The notes under the pieces are model-generated. The model ran no database searches. It was not told the origin of the DNA and saw only the letters and a list, made by a program, of their open reading frames with translations. A stretch of 64,000 bases of DNA from Nocardia amamiensis. Its GTDB lineage: Bacteria; Actinomycetota; Actinomycetes; Mycobacteriales; Mycobacteriaceae. The translations under genes were made by a program, and so were the position numbers. Within the stretch, counting starts at the first letter, position 1. Each line of letters opens with the position of its first letter. Location of the stretch: contig NZ_JADLQX010000016.1 of assembly GCF_015477605.1 (NCBI RefSeq), positions 142,116-206,115 of the forward strand, given 5' to 3'. This document shows, one piece after another, positions 7,974 to 17,063 of this stretch.

Positions 7974-10154
7974 CTAGACGCAGGCCAGGGCCTTCGCCTC
8001 GCGACGACGGCGGTGCAGGATCGGCTCGGTGTATCCGTTGGGCTGCTTGGTGCCCTCCAGGATCAGCTCCTTCGCCGCCTGGAAGGCGATGCTGCCCGCG
8101 AAGTCCGGCGCCATGGGCCGGTAGTTCGGGTCACCGGCGTTCTGCCGGTCCACGACCGGGGCCATCCGCTCCAGGCTGGCCACCACCTGGTCGGCGGTGA
8201 CGACGCCGTGGCGCAGCCAGTTCGCCATCAGCTGGCTGGAAATGCGCAGGGTCGCCCGGTCTTCCATGAGCGCGACGTCCTTGATGTCGGGCACCTTGGA
8301 GCAGCCGACGCCCTGGTCGATCCAGCGCACCACGTAGCCGAGGATGGACTGCGAGTTGTTGTCCAGCTCTTGGCGCTTCTCCTCGTCGGTCCAGTTCGGC
8401 TCCGCGGCCAGCGGGATCTGCAGGATCTCCTCGACGGTGGCGCGGCGGCCGCCCTTGGCGATCTCCTGCTGCCGCTTGAACACGTCGACCAGGTGGTAGT
8501 GGGTCGCGTGCAGGGTGGCGGCGGTGGGCGAGGGCACCCACGCGGTGTTGGCACCCGCGCGCGGGTGACCGATCTTCTGCGTGAGCATGTCGGCCATCAG
8601 GTCCGGCATGGCCCACATGCCCTTGCCGATCTGCGCACGCCCCGGCAAACCTGCGCTGAGACCTGTATCGACGTTCCAGTCCTCGTAGGACAGGATCCAC
8701 TGCTGGGCCTTCATGTCGGCCTTGCGGACCATCGGCCCGGCCTCCATGGAGGTGTGGATCTCGTCGCCGGTGCGGTCGAGGAAGCCGGTGTTGATGAACA
8801 CGACGCGCTCGGCGGCGGCCTGGATGCACGCCTTCAGGTTCACCGTGGTGCGGCGCTCCTCGTCCATGATGCCGACCTTGAGGGTGTTGCGCTCCAGGCC
8901 GATGACGTCCTCGATCCGGCCGAACAGCTCGTTGGTGAACGCGACCTCGTCGGGGCCGTGCATCTTCGGCTTCACGATGTAGACCGAGCCGGTGCGGCTG
9001 TTCTTCAGTTGCGCGTCGCCGGCCAGGCTGTGCTTGGCGATCAGCGAGGTGATCAGCCCGTCCATGATGCCCTCGGGCACCTCGTTGCCCTCGGCGTCGA
9101 GGATCGCGTCCGAGGTCATCAGGTGACCGACGTTGCGCACGAACAGCAGCGAACGGCCGTGCAGCACCAGCTCACCGCCGTCCAGCGCGGTGTAGACGCG
9201 GTCGGGGTTCATGGTGCGGGTGAAGGTCTTGTCACCCTTGGTGACCTTCTCGGCGAGGTCGCCCTTCATCAGGCCGAGCCAGTTGTGGTAGCACACCACC
9301 TTGTCCTCGGCGTCCACGGCGGCGACCGAGTCCTCGAAGTCCATGATGGTGGTCACCGCCGACTCCAGCACGACGTCCTTGACGCCCGCGGTGTCGGTGC
9401 TGCCGATCGGCGACTGCGGGTCGATCTGGATCTCGATGTGCAGGCCGTTGTGCTTCAGCAGCACCGAACTCGGCGACTCCGGATCGCCCAGGTAGCCGAC
9501 CAGCTGGGAGGCGTCGGCCAGACCGATGCTGGTGCCGTCCTCCAAGCCGACCTCCAGCTCGCCGTCGACGATCTTGTACGACGTCGAACCGATGTGCGAA
9601 CCGGTGATCAGGGTGACCGCGTCGTCGAGGAAGTTGCGCGCCCACTCGATGACCTTGTCGCCGCGCACCTTGTTGTAGCCGGTGCCCTTCTCCGCGCCGT
9701 TGGCCTCGGAGATGGCGTCGGTGCCGTAGAGCGCGTCGTACAGCGAGCCCCAGCGCGCGTTCGCCGCGTTGATCGCGAAGCGAGCGTTCATCACCGGCAC
9801 CACCAGCTGCGGGCCCGCGGTCACGGCGATCTCGTCGTCGACGTTCTGGGTGGTGATCTGGAAATCGGCCGGCTCGGGGCGCAGGTAGCCGATCTCGGTC
9901 AGGAAGTTCTTGTAGGCGGCCTTGTCGTAGTTCGCTCCGGGGTGCTCGGCGTGCCAGGCGTCGACCTTGCCCTGGATCTCGTCGCGCTCGGCCAGCAGGG
10001 CGCGGTTGCGCGGAGCGAGATCGTTGATGACCTGTTCGGCGCCCGCCCAGAACGCGGCGGAATCGACGCCGGTACCGGGAAGCGCCTCGTTCTCGACGAA
10101 CTCGTGGAGAACGCTGGCCACCTGGAGCCCGCCGACCTGAATCCGCTCTGTCAT
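7974..10154 (-). CDS. glcB: Malate synthase G
   Basis: A 726-residue protein, the normal size for malate synthase G, which condenses glyoxylate with acetyl-CoA to malate in the glyoxylate shunt. Recognisable blocks are DFEDSVAAVDAEDKVVCYHN, RSLLFVRNVGHLMTSDAI (Arg340), MDEERRTTVNLKA (Glu433) and INTGFLDRTGDEIHTSMEAG (Asp460), which match the active-site Arg and Mg2+-binding Glu/Asp of the family, and the C-terminal WIDQGVGCSKVPDI. ATG 10154 has GGAAGTGAGG a short way upstream. It is transcribed away from the SDR operon at 10393 and ends at a clear hairpin terminator. Confidence 0.98.
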   Translation of the reverse strand: MTERIQVGGLQVASVLHEFVENEALPGTGVDSAAFWAGAEQVINDLAPRNRALLAERDEIQGKVDAWHAEHPGANYDKAAYKNFLTEIGYLRPEPADFQITTQNVDDEIAVTAGPQLVVPVMNARFAINAANARWGSLYDALYGTDAISEANGAEKGTGYNKVRGDKVIEWARNFLDDAVTLITGSHIGSTSYKIVDGELEVGLEDGTSIGLADASQLVGYLGDPESPSSVLLKHNGLHIEIQIDPQSPIGSTDTAGVKDVVLESAVTTIMDFEDSVAAVDAEDKVVCYHNWLGLMKGDLAEKVTKGDKTFTRTMNPDRVYTALDGGELVLHGRSLLFVRNVGHLMTSDAILDAEGNEVPEGIMDGLITSLIAKHSLAGDAQLKNSRTGSVYIVKPKMHGPDEVAFTNELFGRIEDVIGLERNTLKVGIMDEERRTTVNLKACIQAAAERVVFINTGFLDRTGDEIHTSMEAGPMVRKADMKAQQWILSYEDWNVDTGLSAGLPGRAQIGKGMWAMPDLMADMLTQKIGHPRAGANTAWVPSPTAATLHATHYHLVDVFKRQQEIAKGGRRATVEEILQIPLAAEPNWTDEEKRQELDNNSQSILGYVVRWIDQGVGCSKVPDIKDVALMEDRATLRISSQLMANWLRHGVVTADQVVASLERMAPVVDRQNAGDPNYRPMAPDFAGSIAFQAAKELILEGTKQPNGYTEPILHRRRREAKALACV

Positions 10155-10355
10155 CTACTGCCTCACTTCCGAGAAAGCCAAGTGGGAAACAGGGCCATGT
10201 TACCCGCGGGTAGTGGTGCCACCGCACGTCGGGTCATCCGGCCCTCTGCCTCATCCATTCCGCCACGCCGTGGTGCACAGGTTCGTCACCCGGCGGGTCT
10301 TGTGGCCGTCGGCGGTCGGCCGCACAGCCTCTTGATCGTATCGCGCGGCCGATTT

Positions 10356-10375
10356 AATGTACTGATCGGAACATT
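10356..10375. promoter_or_regulatory. Imperfect 20-bp palindrome before the SDR operon, probable TetR operator
   Basis: The site AATGTACTGATCGGAACATT matches its own reverse complement at 16 of 20 positions (AATGTnCnGATCnGnACATT). It ends 17 bases before the GTG of the SDR gene, where a repressor would block transcription. The operon's own TetR-type regulator (12176-12814) is the natural candidate to bind it (inference). Confidence 0.6.
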
Positions 10376-10392
10376 TACCGACAGGAGTTCAG

Positions 10393-11133
10393 GTGCCACT
10401 CACCGACAAGGTCGCCCTCGTCACCGGGGGCAGCCGGGGTTTGGGCAAACAGATGGTGCTCGCGTTCGCCGAAGCGGGCGCGGACGTGGTGATCGCCAGC
10501 CGCAAGCTGGACGGGTGCACCGCCCTCGCCGACGAGGTGACCGAGCGGTTCGGCCGCCGCGCACTGCCGGTCGCCTGCAACGTCAGCGACTGGTCGCAGT
10601 GCGACGCTTTGGTGGAGACGGCCTACGCCGAGTTCGGACGGGTCGACGTACTGGTCAACAATGCCGGGCTCTCGCCGCTGTACCCGAGCCTGGATCAGGT
10701 CACCGAGGCATTGTTCGACAAGGTCATCGGCGTGAACCTGAAAGGACCGTTCCGGCTTTCGGCGCTGATCGGCAGCCGGATGGCGGCCGCGGGCGGCGGC
10801 TCGATCATCAACATCTCCTCGATCGAGGCGACCAGACCGGAGCCGTTCGCGGTCCCCTATTCGGCGGCCAAGGCCGGGCTCAGCGCCCTGACCGGCGGAC
10901 TGGCACAGACCTTCGCGCCGTCGGTGCGGGTCAACACCATCCAGTGCGGCCCGTTCGCCACCGACATCTCCGCCGCGTGGCCGGACGAACTGCGGGCGGA
11001 ACTCACCAAGCACAACGCGCTGCGCCGGGTCGGTGAGCCGGACGAGATCGTCGGCGCGGCATTGTTCTTTGCAACCGATGCGTCGGCGTTCTGCACCGGA
11101 GCGACCCTCGCCGTGGACGGAGGCTGGCGATGA
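10393..11133 (+). CDS. Short-chain dehydrogenase/reductase
   Basis: A 246-residue classical SDR: cofactor motif TGGSRGLG (residues 11-18), NNAG (89-92), catalytic Ser near 142 in NISS, and Tyr156/Lys160 in YSAAK. The end FCTGATLAVDGGWR is the usual C-terminal SDR signature. It probably oxidises or reduces a hydroxyl/keto group on an acyl or alicyclic substrate. GTG 10393 follows ACAGGAG. It overlaps the alcohol dehydrogenase by four bases (ATGA) and heads a four-gene operon with ADH, TetR and acyl-CoA dehydrogenase. Confidence 0.94.
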   Translation: MPLTDKVALVTGGSRGLGKQMVLAFAEAGADVVIASRKLDGCTALADEVTERFGRRALPVACNVSDWSQCDALVETAYAEFGRVDVLVNNAGLSPLYPSLDQVTEALFDKVIGVNLKGPFRLSALIGSRMAAAGGGSIINISSIEATRPEPFAVPYSAAKAGLSALTGGLAQTFAPSVRVNTIQCGPFATDISAAWPDELRAELTKHNALRRVGEPDEIVGAALFFATDASAFCTGATLAVDGGWR

Positions 11134-12179
11134 AAGCACTGACCTACGAGGGCCCGGAACAGATTTCCTACTCCGATCGTCCCGACCCCGCGCTGCCCGG
11201 ACGCGACGGCGCGATCGTCCAGGTCACCGCCACCGGGATCTGCGGCAGCGACCTGCACATCTACGGCGGACACGGTTTCGTGTCCACCACCGGTTACTGC
11301 GTCGGGCACGAGGCGGTCGGCGAGATCGTCGAAGTCGGGCCGCAGACCCCCGGCTTCGCGGTCGGGGACCGCGTGCTGGTGCCCGCGTCCGTGGGCTGCG
11401 ACAGCTGCTCGCAGTGCCGCGCCGGGATCGTCGCCGCGTGCGCTCGGCACCCGCTGCCGGTCGACGCCTGCTACGGCCTCGGCGGCTCGCTGCCGGGCTG
11501 CCAGGCCCAGCTGCTCGCCGTCCCGCACGCCACGGGAAACCTGGCGAAGCTGCCCGACGAGGTGAGCGACGCGGCCGCTGTCGTGCTCACCGACAACGCG
11601 CCCACCGCCTGGTACGGCGCCCGCCGCGCCCGGATCGCCCCGGGCGACACGGTCGTCGTGATCGGGCTCGGCCCGGTCGGGCTCATGGCGGTCCAGTCCG
11701 CGTTCGCGATGGGCGCGGCGCGGGTGCTCGGCGTCGACCTGCTCGCCGAACGCCGCAAGCGTGCCGCCGACCTCGGCGCCGAGCCGGTCGAGTCGGACGA
11801 CCCGAAGCAGGCGATCCGCGAAACGCTGGGCGGCGGCGCGGACGTGGCTATCGAGGCGGTGGGCGCCGACGCCACCATCAAACTCGCGATCAGCGCGGTC
11901 GGGCACCGCGGACGGGTCAGCGTGGTCGGCGTGAGCCAGAACCGCGCCTACCCGTTCCACATGATGGCCGCACAGGTGAAGGAGCTCGAGTTCCATATCG
12001 GCCTGTGCTCGGTCCAATACGAACTGCCCGCACTGCTGAAACTCACCGCGGGCGGGAGGATCCGGCCCGAAGCCGTGGTCACTCATCAGCTTCCGATGTC
12101 CGACGGACCCGCGGCCTACCGCATGTTCGCCGATCGGTCCGATGGAGTGGGCAAGGTCGTGCTGGACCCACGCCGATGA
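11130..12179 (+). CDS. Zinc-dependent alcohol dehydrogenase
   Basis: A 349-residue medium-chain dehydrogenase. Catalytic zinc ligands are visible as Cys38 in GICGSDLH and His60-Glu61 in CVGHEAVG; the structural zinc lobe is Cys90, Cys93, Cys96 and Cys104 (CDSCSQC...C). The NAD(P)-binding loop reads VVIGLGPVGLMAVQ near residue 170. Its substrate is not known; the neighbours suggest an alcohol that is later handled as an acyl-CoA. It is coupled by ATGA overlaps to both the SDR before it and the TetR gene after it. Confidence 0.94.
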   Translation: MKALTYEGPEQISYSDRPDPALPGRDGAIVQVTATGICGSDLHIYGGHGFVSTTGYCVGHEAVGEIVEVGPQTPGFAVGDRVLVPASVGCDSCSQCRAGIVAACARHPLPVDACYGLGGSLPGCQAQLLAVPHATGNLAKLPDEVSDAAAVVLTDNAPTAWYGARRARIAPGDTVVVIGLGPVGLMAVQSAFAMGAARVLGVDLLAERRKRAADLGAEPVESDDPKQAIRETLGGGADVAIEAVGADATIKLAISAVGHRGRVSVVGVSQNRAYPFHMMAAQVKELEFHIGLCSVQYELPALLKLTAGGRIRPEAVVTHQLPMSDGPAAYRMFADRSDGVGKVVLDPRR

Positions 12180-12814
12180 CCGCACCGTCGCGCCGCCGCG
12201 GCCGCCCGCCCGCCGCCGAATCGACGGCGAGCGACACCAGGGACCGGATCATGCGCGCGGCGATCGACCTGTTCGCCGAGAAAGGATTCCACGGCACCGG
12301 CGTGGCCGAAATCGGCGAACGCGCCGACGTGCAGCGCGGCGCGCTGTACTACCACATCGGCTCCAAGGAGGAGCTGCTGTGGCAGATCCTGCGCGACTAC
12401 ATCCAGCTGATGCTGCTGGACGCCGAACAGATCGCCGCCGGCCCGGACGATCCGATCGCCAAGCTGCGCAAGCTGATCCACAGTCACGTCCGGCTGATCA
12501 TTCGCCATCAGCGTGAGGTGGCCATCCAGTTGCGCGACGTCGGCGCGCTGACCGGCGACCGCGCCGCCGAACTCCAGGATTTGCGCGACCGGGTCCAGCG
12601 CTGCTGGCAGCGGGTCATCGACGCGGGCCACGCCGAGGGGCTGCTGCGCACCGACGACCACGTGGTCACCAACAGCGTGCTCGGCATGCTGAACATGGTG
12701 ACGTTCTGGTACCGCCCACACGGCGACCGCTCCCCCGGCGAGATCGCCGAGATCCTCGCGACCACCCTGCTCGACGGCGCGGTGACCGACGCCGCCCGAC
12801 ATCCGAAAGGCTGA
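12176..12814 (+). CDS. TetR/AcrR family transcriptional regulator of the SDR-ADH-ACAD operon
   Basis: A 212-residue regulator. After a basic, Pro-rich leader (SRRRGRPPAAEST) comes the TetR helix-turn-helix: RIMRAAIDLFAEKGFHGTGV, then IGERADVQRGALYYHIGSKE. The C-terminal half is a helical ligand-binding domain. The ATG overlaps the stop of the dehydrogenase gene (ATGA), so it is made together with the enzymes and very likely controls them through the palindrome at 10356-10375. The inducer may be an acyl-CoA, as for many regulators next to FadE-type genes (inference). Confidence 0.93.
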   Translation: MTAPSRRRGRPPAAESTASDTRDRIMRAAIDLFAEKGFHGTGVAEIGERADVQRGALYYHIGSKEELLWQILRDYIQLMLLDAEQIAAGPDDPIAKLRKLIHSHVRLIIRHQREVAIQLRDVGALTGDRAAELQDLRDRVQRCWQRVIDAGHAEGLLRTDDHVVTNSVLGMLNMVTFWYRPHGDRSPGEIAEILATTLLDGAVTDAARHPKG

Positions 12815-12816
12815 CC

Positions 12817-14106
12817 ATGGCTTGGGATTTCGAGACCGATCCGGAATATCAGCGAAAGCTGGACTGGGCCGCGGAGTTCGTCCGCGCCGAGGTGGAACCG
12901 CTCGATCTGCTCTACCCGAATCCCTACGACCGCACCAACCGCGAGGCCATGGCATTGATGCGGCCGCTGAAGGAAAGAGTCAAGGAGCAGGGCCTCTGGG
13001 CCTGCCATCTGGGCCCGGAACTGGGTGGCCCCGGCTATGGGCAGCTGAAGCTCGCGCTGCTCAACGAGGTGCTGGGCACCTCGGTGTGGGCGCCGTCGGT
13101 CTTCGGCTGCCAGGCGCCGGATTCCGGCAACGCGGAGATCCTCGCCCATTACGGCACGCCGGAGCAGCAGGAGACCTACCTCCAGCCGCTGCTGGCCGGG
13201 GAGATCGGTTCCTGCTACGTGATGACGGAGCCGACCGGCGGTTCGGATCCCACCCTGTTCCGGACCCGCGCGGTGCGCGACGGCGACCACTGGGTGATCA
13301 ACGGCGAGAAGTGGTTCAACTCGAACGCGCAGTTCGCCGCCTTTCACATCGTCATGGTGGTGACCGACCCGGAGGTCAGCCCGTACCAAGGCATGTCGAT
13401 GTTCATCGTGCCCGCCGACGCTCCCGGCCTGGAGATCGTGAAGAACTTCCACGTCGCCGGATTCAGCGAGCACGAGGGACACCTGCGATTCACCGACGTG
13501 CGCGTTCCGGCCGATCACCTGCTCGGCGAAGAAGGGCAGGGGTTCGTCGTCGCGCAGACGCGATTGGGCGGCGGCCGGGTGCATCATGCGATGCGCACGG
13601 TCGCCTTGGTGCGCAAGGCATTCGACATGATGGCCGAGCGGGCGGTGTCGCGGCCGATGCGCGGCGGCCCGCTGGCCGGGTTGCAGATGACCCAGGAACG
13701 CATCGCCGACAGCTGGATCGAGATGGAGCAGTTCCGGCTGCTGGTGCTGCGCACCGCCTGGCGCATCGACAAGGAGCAGGACTATCGGAAGGTCCGCAAG
13801 GACATCGCCGCCATCAAGGTCGCGATGCCCAAGGTGATGCACGACATCGCCCAGCGCGCGCTGCACCTGCACGGCGCGATCGGCGTCAGCCAGGACCTGC
13901 CGTTCGTGGACATGCTCAGCTACGCCGAGGTGATGGCCATCGCCGACGGCCCCACCGAGGTGCACAAGATCACGCTGGCGAAGGAGGTCCTGAAGGACTA
14001 CACGCCCGGGGACCCGGTGTACCCCAGCGGATACCGGCCCGCGTTGCGTGAGAAGGCCCGTGAACTAGTGGCCCAGCGGCTCGAACACATCGTCGGGAAT
14101 CTCTGA
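12817..14106 (+). CDS. Acyl-CoA dehydrogenase (FadE-like)
   Basis: A 429-residue flavoprotein with the acyl-CoA dehydrogenase layout: an N-terminal helical domain, the FAD/substrate segment CYVMTEPTGGSDPTLFRTRA and INGEKWFNSNA, FTDVRVPADHLLGEEGQGF, and the C-terminal helix bundle ending LHLHGAIGVSQDLPF and IADGPTEVHK. The YAEVMAIADGP loop lies where these enzymes place the catalytic base; the Glu in YAEV is a candidate. It follows the TetR gene by two bases and is the last gene of the operon. Its substrate is unknown. Confidence 0.94.
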   Translation: MAWDFETDPEYQRKLDWAAEFVRAEVEPLDLLYPNPYDRTNREAMALMRPLKERVKEQGLWACHLGPELGGPGYGQLKLALLNEVLGTSVWAPSVFGCQAPDSGNAEILAHYGTPEQQETYLQPLLAGEIGSCYVMTEPTGGSDPTLFRTRAVRDGDHWVINGEKWFNSNAQFAAFHIVMVVTDPEVSPYQGMSMFIVPADAPGLEIVKNFHVAGFSEHEGHLRFTDVRVPADHLLGEEGQGFVVAQTRLGGGRVHHAMRTVALVRKAFDMMAERAVSRPMRGGPLAGLQMTQERIADSWIEMEQFRLLVLRTAWRIDKEQDYRKVRKDIAAIKVAMPKVMHDIAQRALHLHGAIGVSQDLPFVDMLSYAEVMAIADGPTEVHKITLAKEVLKDYTPGDPVYPSGYRPALREKARELVAQRLEHIVGNL

Positions 14107-14264
14107 CCTACCGCGACGCCGCGCGAGTCGGCACCGAAACCGCCGGGAGTGGCGCAGCGACGGCTACGTGCGCCGCGGGGACCGGCGTGGACCGGACTCC
14201 ACACGGACCGACGACGAGATGTGCGGCGCACGAGGTGGGCCGGGCGGTCGATGTGGAAACAGAT

Positions 14265-14963
14265 TCAGGACGCACGCCTGGCCATGGCTTCGCTACCCGT
14301 CACATCCACGTAGGGCGCCGCCGGACTCAGCCGCAGAACCGCGGGCATGCGGCGGGTCAACGCGGGCGGGCCGTGGAATTCCAGACGGCCCGTGCGAACG
14401 GCGTGCGGCACCGGAATGCGACCGAGCCATACCTGATACAGCGAGTCGACGTCGGAGCTCATCACCACGTCGACCGGATACCCGGGATCGGACTCGCATA
14501 CCGACGGCACGCCGGCTTCGATCACGATCCAGAAGCGGCGTGGCTCGTCGGTGAAGCGGACCAAAAGCACCTGACGCCTGCCCGGGAACGACGAGGTGTC
14601 CAGGCGCCGGTGCATCCACCACACCAGCAGCGCGGCGTCGCGTTCGTCATCGCGTGGGGGGCCGAAGGTCCACCGTGCGCCCCATTCCCCTAGTCCGAAC
14701 AAGACCGGCTCCAGCGCCCGTCCAGCGTGGGTGAGCAGGTACTCGCCGCCTATCTTGTCCACCAGCCCAGCCCGTTCGAACTGTCGCAGGCGTTTGGCGA
14801 GCAGGGTGCGCGACAGGCCGGGCAGGCCGCGGGCGATGTCGTTGAACCGGGTGGTGCCCAGCAGCAGGTCGCGCAGGATCAGCAGCGACCAGCGCTCGCC
14901 CACCAGGTCGAGCGCCCGCGAGATCGGACAGTATTGGCCGTAGCTCGGCGTCGGTGTCGTCAT
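14265..14963 (-). CDS. HxlR-type winged-helix regulator fused to an SCP2-like domain
   Basis: A 232-residue protein. Residues 1-110 form an HxlR winged helix (CPISRALDLVGERWSLLILRD, DIARGLPGLSRTLLAKRLRQ), with the conserved N-terminal Cys at position 12. The rest (ALLVWWMHRRLDTSSFPGRR; WIVIEAGVPSVCESDPG; VDVVMSSDVDSLYQVWLGRI) looks like a sterol-carrier-protein-2 fold, as seen in long HxlR proteins of actinobacteria, and may sense a lipid. It is divergent from the acyl-CoA dehydrogenase-like gene at 15052 with a perfect inverted repeat between them, so it probably regulates that gene and itself. Confidence 0.88.
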   Translation of the reverse strand: MTTPTPSYGQYCPISRALDLVGERWSLLILRDLLLGTTRFNDIARGLPGLSRTLLAKRLRQFERAGLVDKIGGEYLLTHAGRALEPVLFGLGEWGARWTFGPPRDDERDAALLVWWMHRRLDTSSFPGRRQVLLVRFTDEPRRFWIVIEAGVPSVCESDPGYPVDVVMSSDVDSLYQVWLGRIPVPHAVRTGRLEFHGPPALTRRMPAVLRLSPAAPYVDVTGSEAMARRAS

Positions 14964-14988
14964 GTGGCCTCGCGAATGGGTCTCGTTT

Positions 14989-15007
14989 GTGGACCGGGGC
15001 GGTCCAC
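14989..15007. promoter_or_regulatory. Inverted repeat between HxlR gene and divergent flavoprotein gene
   Basis: GTGGACC and GGTCCAC are perfect 7-base arms around ggggc. The site lies 26 bases before the HxlR ATG and 45 bases before the ATG at 15052, the expected position for an HxlR dimer controlling both genes. Confidence 0.6.
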
Positions 15008-15051
15008 TTTCTGCACTATCTCGTTATCGCGACGGTTCCTAACTTCGAAAC

Positions 15052-16191
15052 ATGACCACTTTCGCTTCTGACATCACCGACACCACGACCGACTGGCTTG
15101 CGCTCGCCCGCCAAGTAGGCGAGACCCTCCGCCCCGAGGTAGCCGCCCGCGACCGATCCGGCGAGTTCTCGACGACCGCCTTCGGCCTCCTGCGCGACAG
15201 CGGACTCTCCGCGGCCCTCGTCCCCCGCCAGTTCGGAGGCGGCGGGATCACGCACCGAGAAATGGGTGCGCTACTGCGTGAGCTGGGGCGCCACGATCCG
15301 TCCACCGCCGTAGCCTTCGCGATGCACACCCACCTGGTAGCAGCCCAGGTGTGGCGGCACAACCATGGCATCGACGTCGCCCCACTGTTCCGGAAGGTCG
15401 TCGCGGGCGCGATTCTGGTGAGCACCGGCGCCTCCGACTGGGTCGGCTCCAACGGCCACGCCGAGCGAGTCGACGGCGGTTACCGTGTGCACGCACGCAA
15501 AGCACCGGCCAGCGGATGTGAGGCCGGCACCGTACTGGTGACCAGCGTGCGTTGGGACGACGCACCGCACGGCCCGCAGGTGCTGCACTGCGCCATCCCG
15601 TTCGACGCCGATGGTGTACGGCTCGAAAAGACCTGGGACACTCTCGGTTTGCGCGCCACCGGTTCGCACACCGTCGTGCTCGAGCAAGTGTTCGTGCCCG
15701 ATGCCGCGGTATCGCTGGCTCGACCCGCGGACGCGTGGCCGCCGCTGCTGAACATCGTGATCGGAGCGGCGATGCCGCTCGTCATGGCGGCCTACCTCGG
15801 CATCGCCGACAGCGCGGTCGAACTCACCACGGCACTCGCGGCGGGCCGGACCGACGCGCCGACCATCCAGCTGGCCGGCGAGATGGTCACCGCGTACACA
15901 ACAGCCGCCGATCTCGTCGACGCCATGTTCGCCGGATCGGACGACCTGCGCTTCGACAACACCGATCAGCACGCGAGCCGGACGCTCGCCCGCAAGACCG
16001 CCGCGGCCGATGCGCTCGTGCACACCGTACGTCTTGCCATGGAAACCATTGGCGGCCTCGGCTATTCCCGCACCTGCGAGCTGGAGATGCGCTACCGCGA
16101 CGTGCACGGCTGCCTGTTCCATCCGCTTCCGCGCGCCAAGCAGACCCGGTTATCCGGTCGCGTTCTGCTCGGGCACTCGCCGATCGGCTGA
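15052..16191 (+). CDS. Acyl-CoA dehydrogenase-fold flavoprotein
   Basis: A 379-residue protein of acyl-CoA dehydrogenase fold. Visible parts are VPRQFGGGGITHREMGALLRE, AFAMHTHLVAAQVW, WDTLGLRATGSHTVVLEQVFV and the C-terminal AMETIGGLGYSRTCELEMRYRD. The segment LGLRATGSH is typical of both dehydrogenases and of the flavin monooxygenase branch (DszC/SfnB-like), so dehydrogenation of an acyl-CoA and oxygenation of a small substrate are both possible. I cannot place a catalytic Glu. It is controlled with the divergent HxlR gene through a shared 88-base intergenic region. Confidence 0.88.
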   Translation: MTTFASDITDTTTDWLALARQVGETLRPEVAARDRSGEFSTTAFGLLRDSGLSAALVPRQFGGGGITHREMGALLRELGRHDPSTAVAFAMHTHLVAAQVWRHNHGIDVAPLFRKVVAGAILVSTGASDWVGSNGHAERVDGGYRVHARKAPASGCEAGTVLVTSVRWDDAPHGPQVLHCAIPFDADGVRLEKTWDTLGLRATGSHTVVLEQVFVPDAAVSLARPADAWPPLLNIVIGAAMPLVMAAYLGIADSAVELTTALAAGRTDAPTIQLAGEMVTAYTTAADLVDAMFAGSDDLRFDNTDQHASRTLARKTAAADALVHTVRLAMETIGGLGYSRTCELEMRYRDVHGCLFHPLPRAKQTRLSGRVLLGHSPIG

Positions 16192-16298
16192 CCCTCGTCC
16201 GATCCGTCAGCGCCGCTGCGCGCGTCAATCATCGGTGCGGGCGCCGCCCTCCAGGCACAATGAACCCGAGGCCACGCGACGACGTCCGAGGAGATGCC

Positions 16299-16835
16299 AT
16301 GGTGTCCGTACGCAGGATCACCCGTTCGCCGATCACCTGGATCGTCACCGTGCTGGCGGTGGCCGGGCTCGGCGTCGGCCTGGCCCTGTTCCAGCCGTGG
16401 CGGCTGTTCACCGACACCACCGTCCAGGAGGCGGCGCCCTCGGTCTCCGCCGTTCCGGCACCCGGCGCCGAGGTACCGCAGCCCCGCGCCATTGCCAACG
16501 GCACGTTCGTCTCGCATGAGCACGCGACGGCGGGCACGGTCGTGGTCCTGCGACTGCCCGACGGCAGCAGGGTGCTGCGGTTGGAGAACCTCGACACCTC
16601 CGACGGGCCTGACCTGCACGTCTGGCTCACCGACGCCCCGGTACGCGAGGGTCGTGACGGGTGGTTCGTCTTCGATGACGGCGTGCACACCGACCTGGGC
16701 AAGCTCAAGGGCAACCAGGGCAACCAGAACTACGCCATCCCCGCCGAGGCGGACCTCACCCAGCTGACCAGCGTCGCCATCTGGTGCGACCGGTTCAACG
16801 TCTCCTTCGGCGCGGCCGAGCTGCGTACGGCCTGA
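16299..16835 (+). CDS. Membrane-anchored DM13-domain protein
   Basis: A 178-residue protein with an N-terminal membrane helix (ITWIVTVLAVAGLGVGLALF), a Pro/Ala-rich linker and a DM13 domain: NGTFVSHEHATAGTVVVLRL, LENLDTSDGPDLHVWLTDAP, LGKLKGNQGNQNYAIPAEAD, IWCDRFNVSFGAAEL. DM13 domains resemble DOMON/cytochrome b561-linked modules and are thought to serve in electron transfer at the cell surface (family knowledge). The lone Cys in IWC is the conserved one. ATG 16299 is preceded by GAGGAG. Confidence 0.9.
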   Translation: MVSVRRITRSPITWIVTVLAVAGLGVGLALFQPWRLFTDTTVQEAAPSVSAVPAPGAEVPQPRAIANGTFVSHEHATAGTVVVLRLPDGSRVLRLENLDTSDGPDLHVWLTDAPVREGRDGWFVFDDGVHTDLGKLKGNQGNQNYAIPAEADLTQLTSVAIWCDRFNVSFGAAELRTA

Positions 16836-17063
16836 TCGGCACCACCCTCGGCAGGGCGCGCTCGCAATCATCGGCGAACGGCCCTCGGCCTCATCATCAG
16901 CATCCGGCACTGCCGATCGCGCCGCACTTCGAGCACCAGTGATCGGCGGTGCTGCCGCGCCGGAAAAATGACCCGACAACGGCGGGTGCGCTGTGCCACC
17001 ATGTGTTTCGACGACGACCACCGGATCGAGGGTGGTCGCTGAGCAGTGAGAGGAGGGGCGGCA

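Noticed and set aside
7713..11036. Very long plus-strand open frame over glcB
   Set aside because: It is the antisense of glcB in a GC-rich genome; the translation is full of His/Arg/Gly/Val runs with no domain, and it crosses a terminator and the SDR gene.
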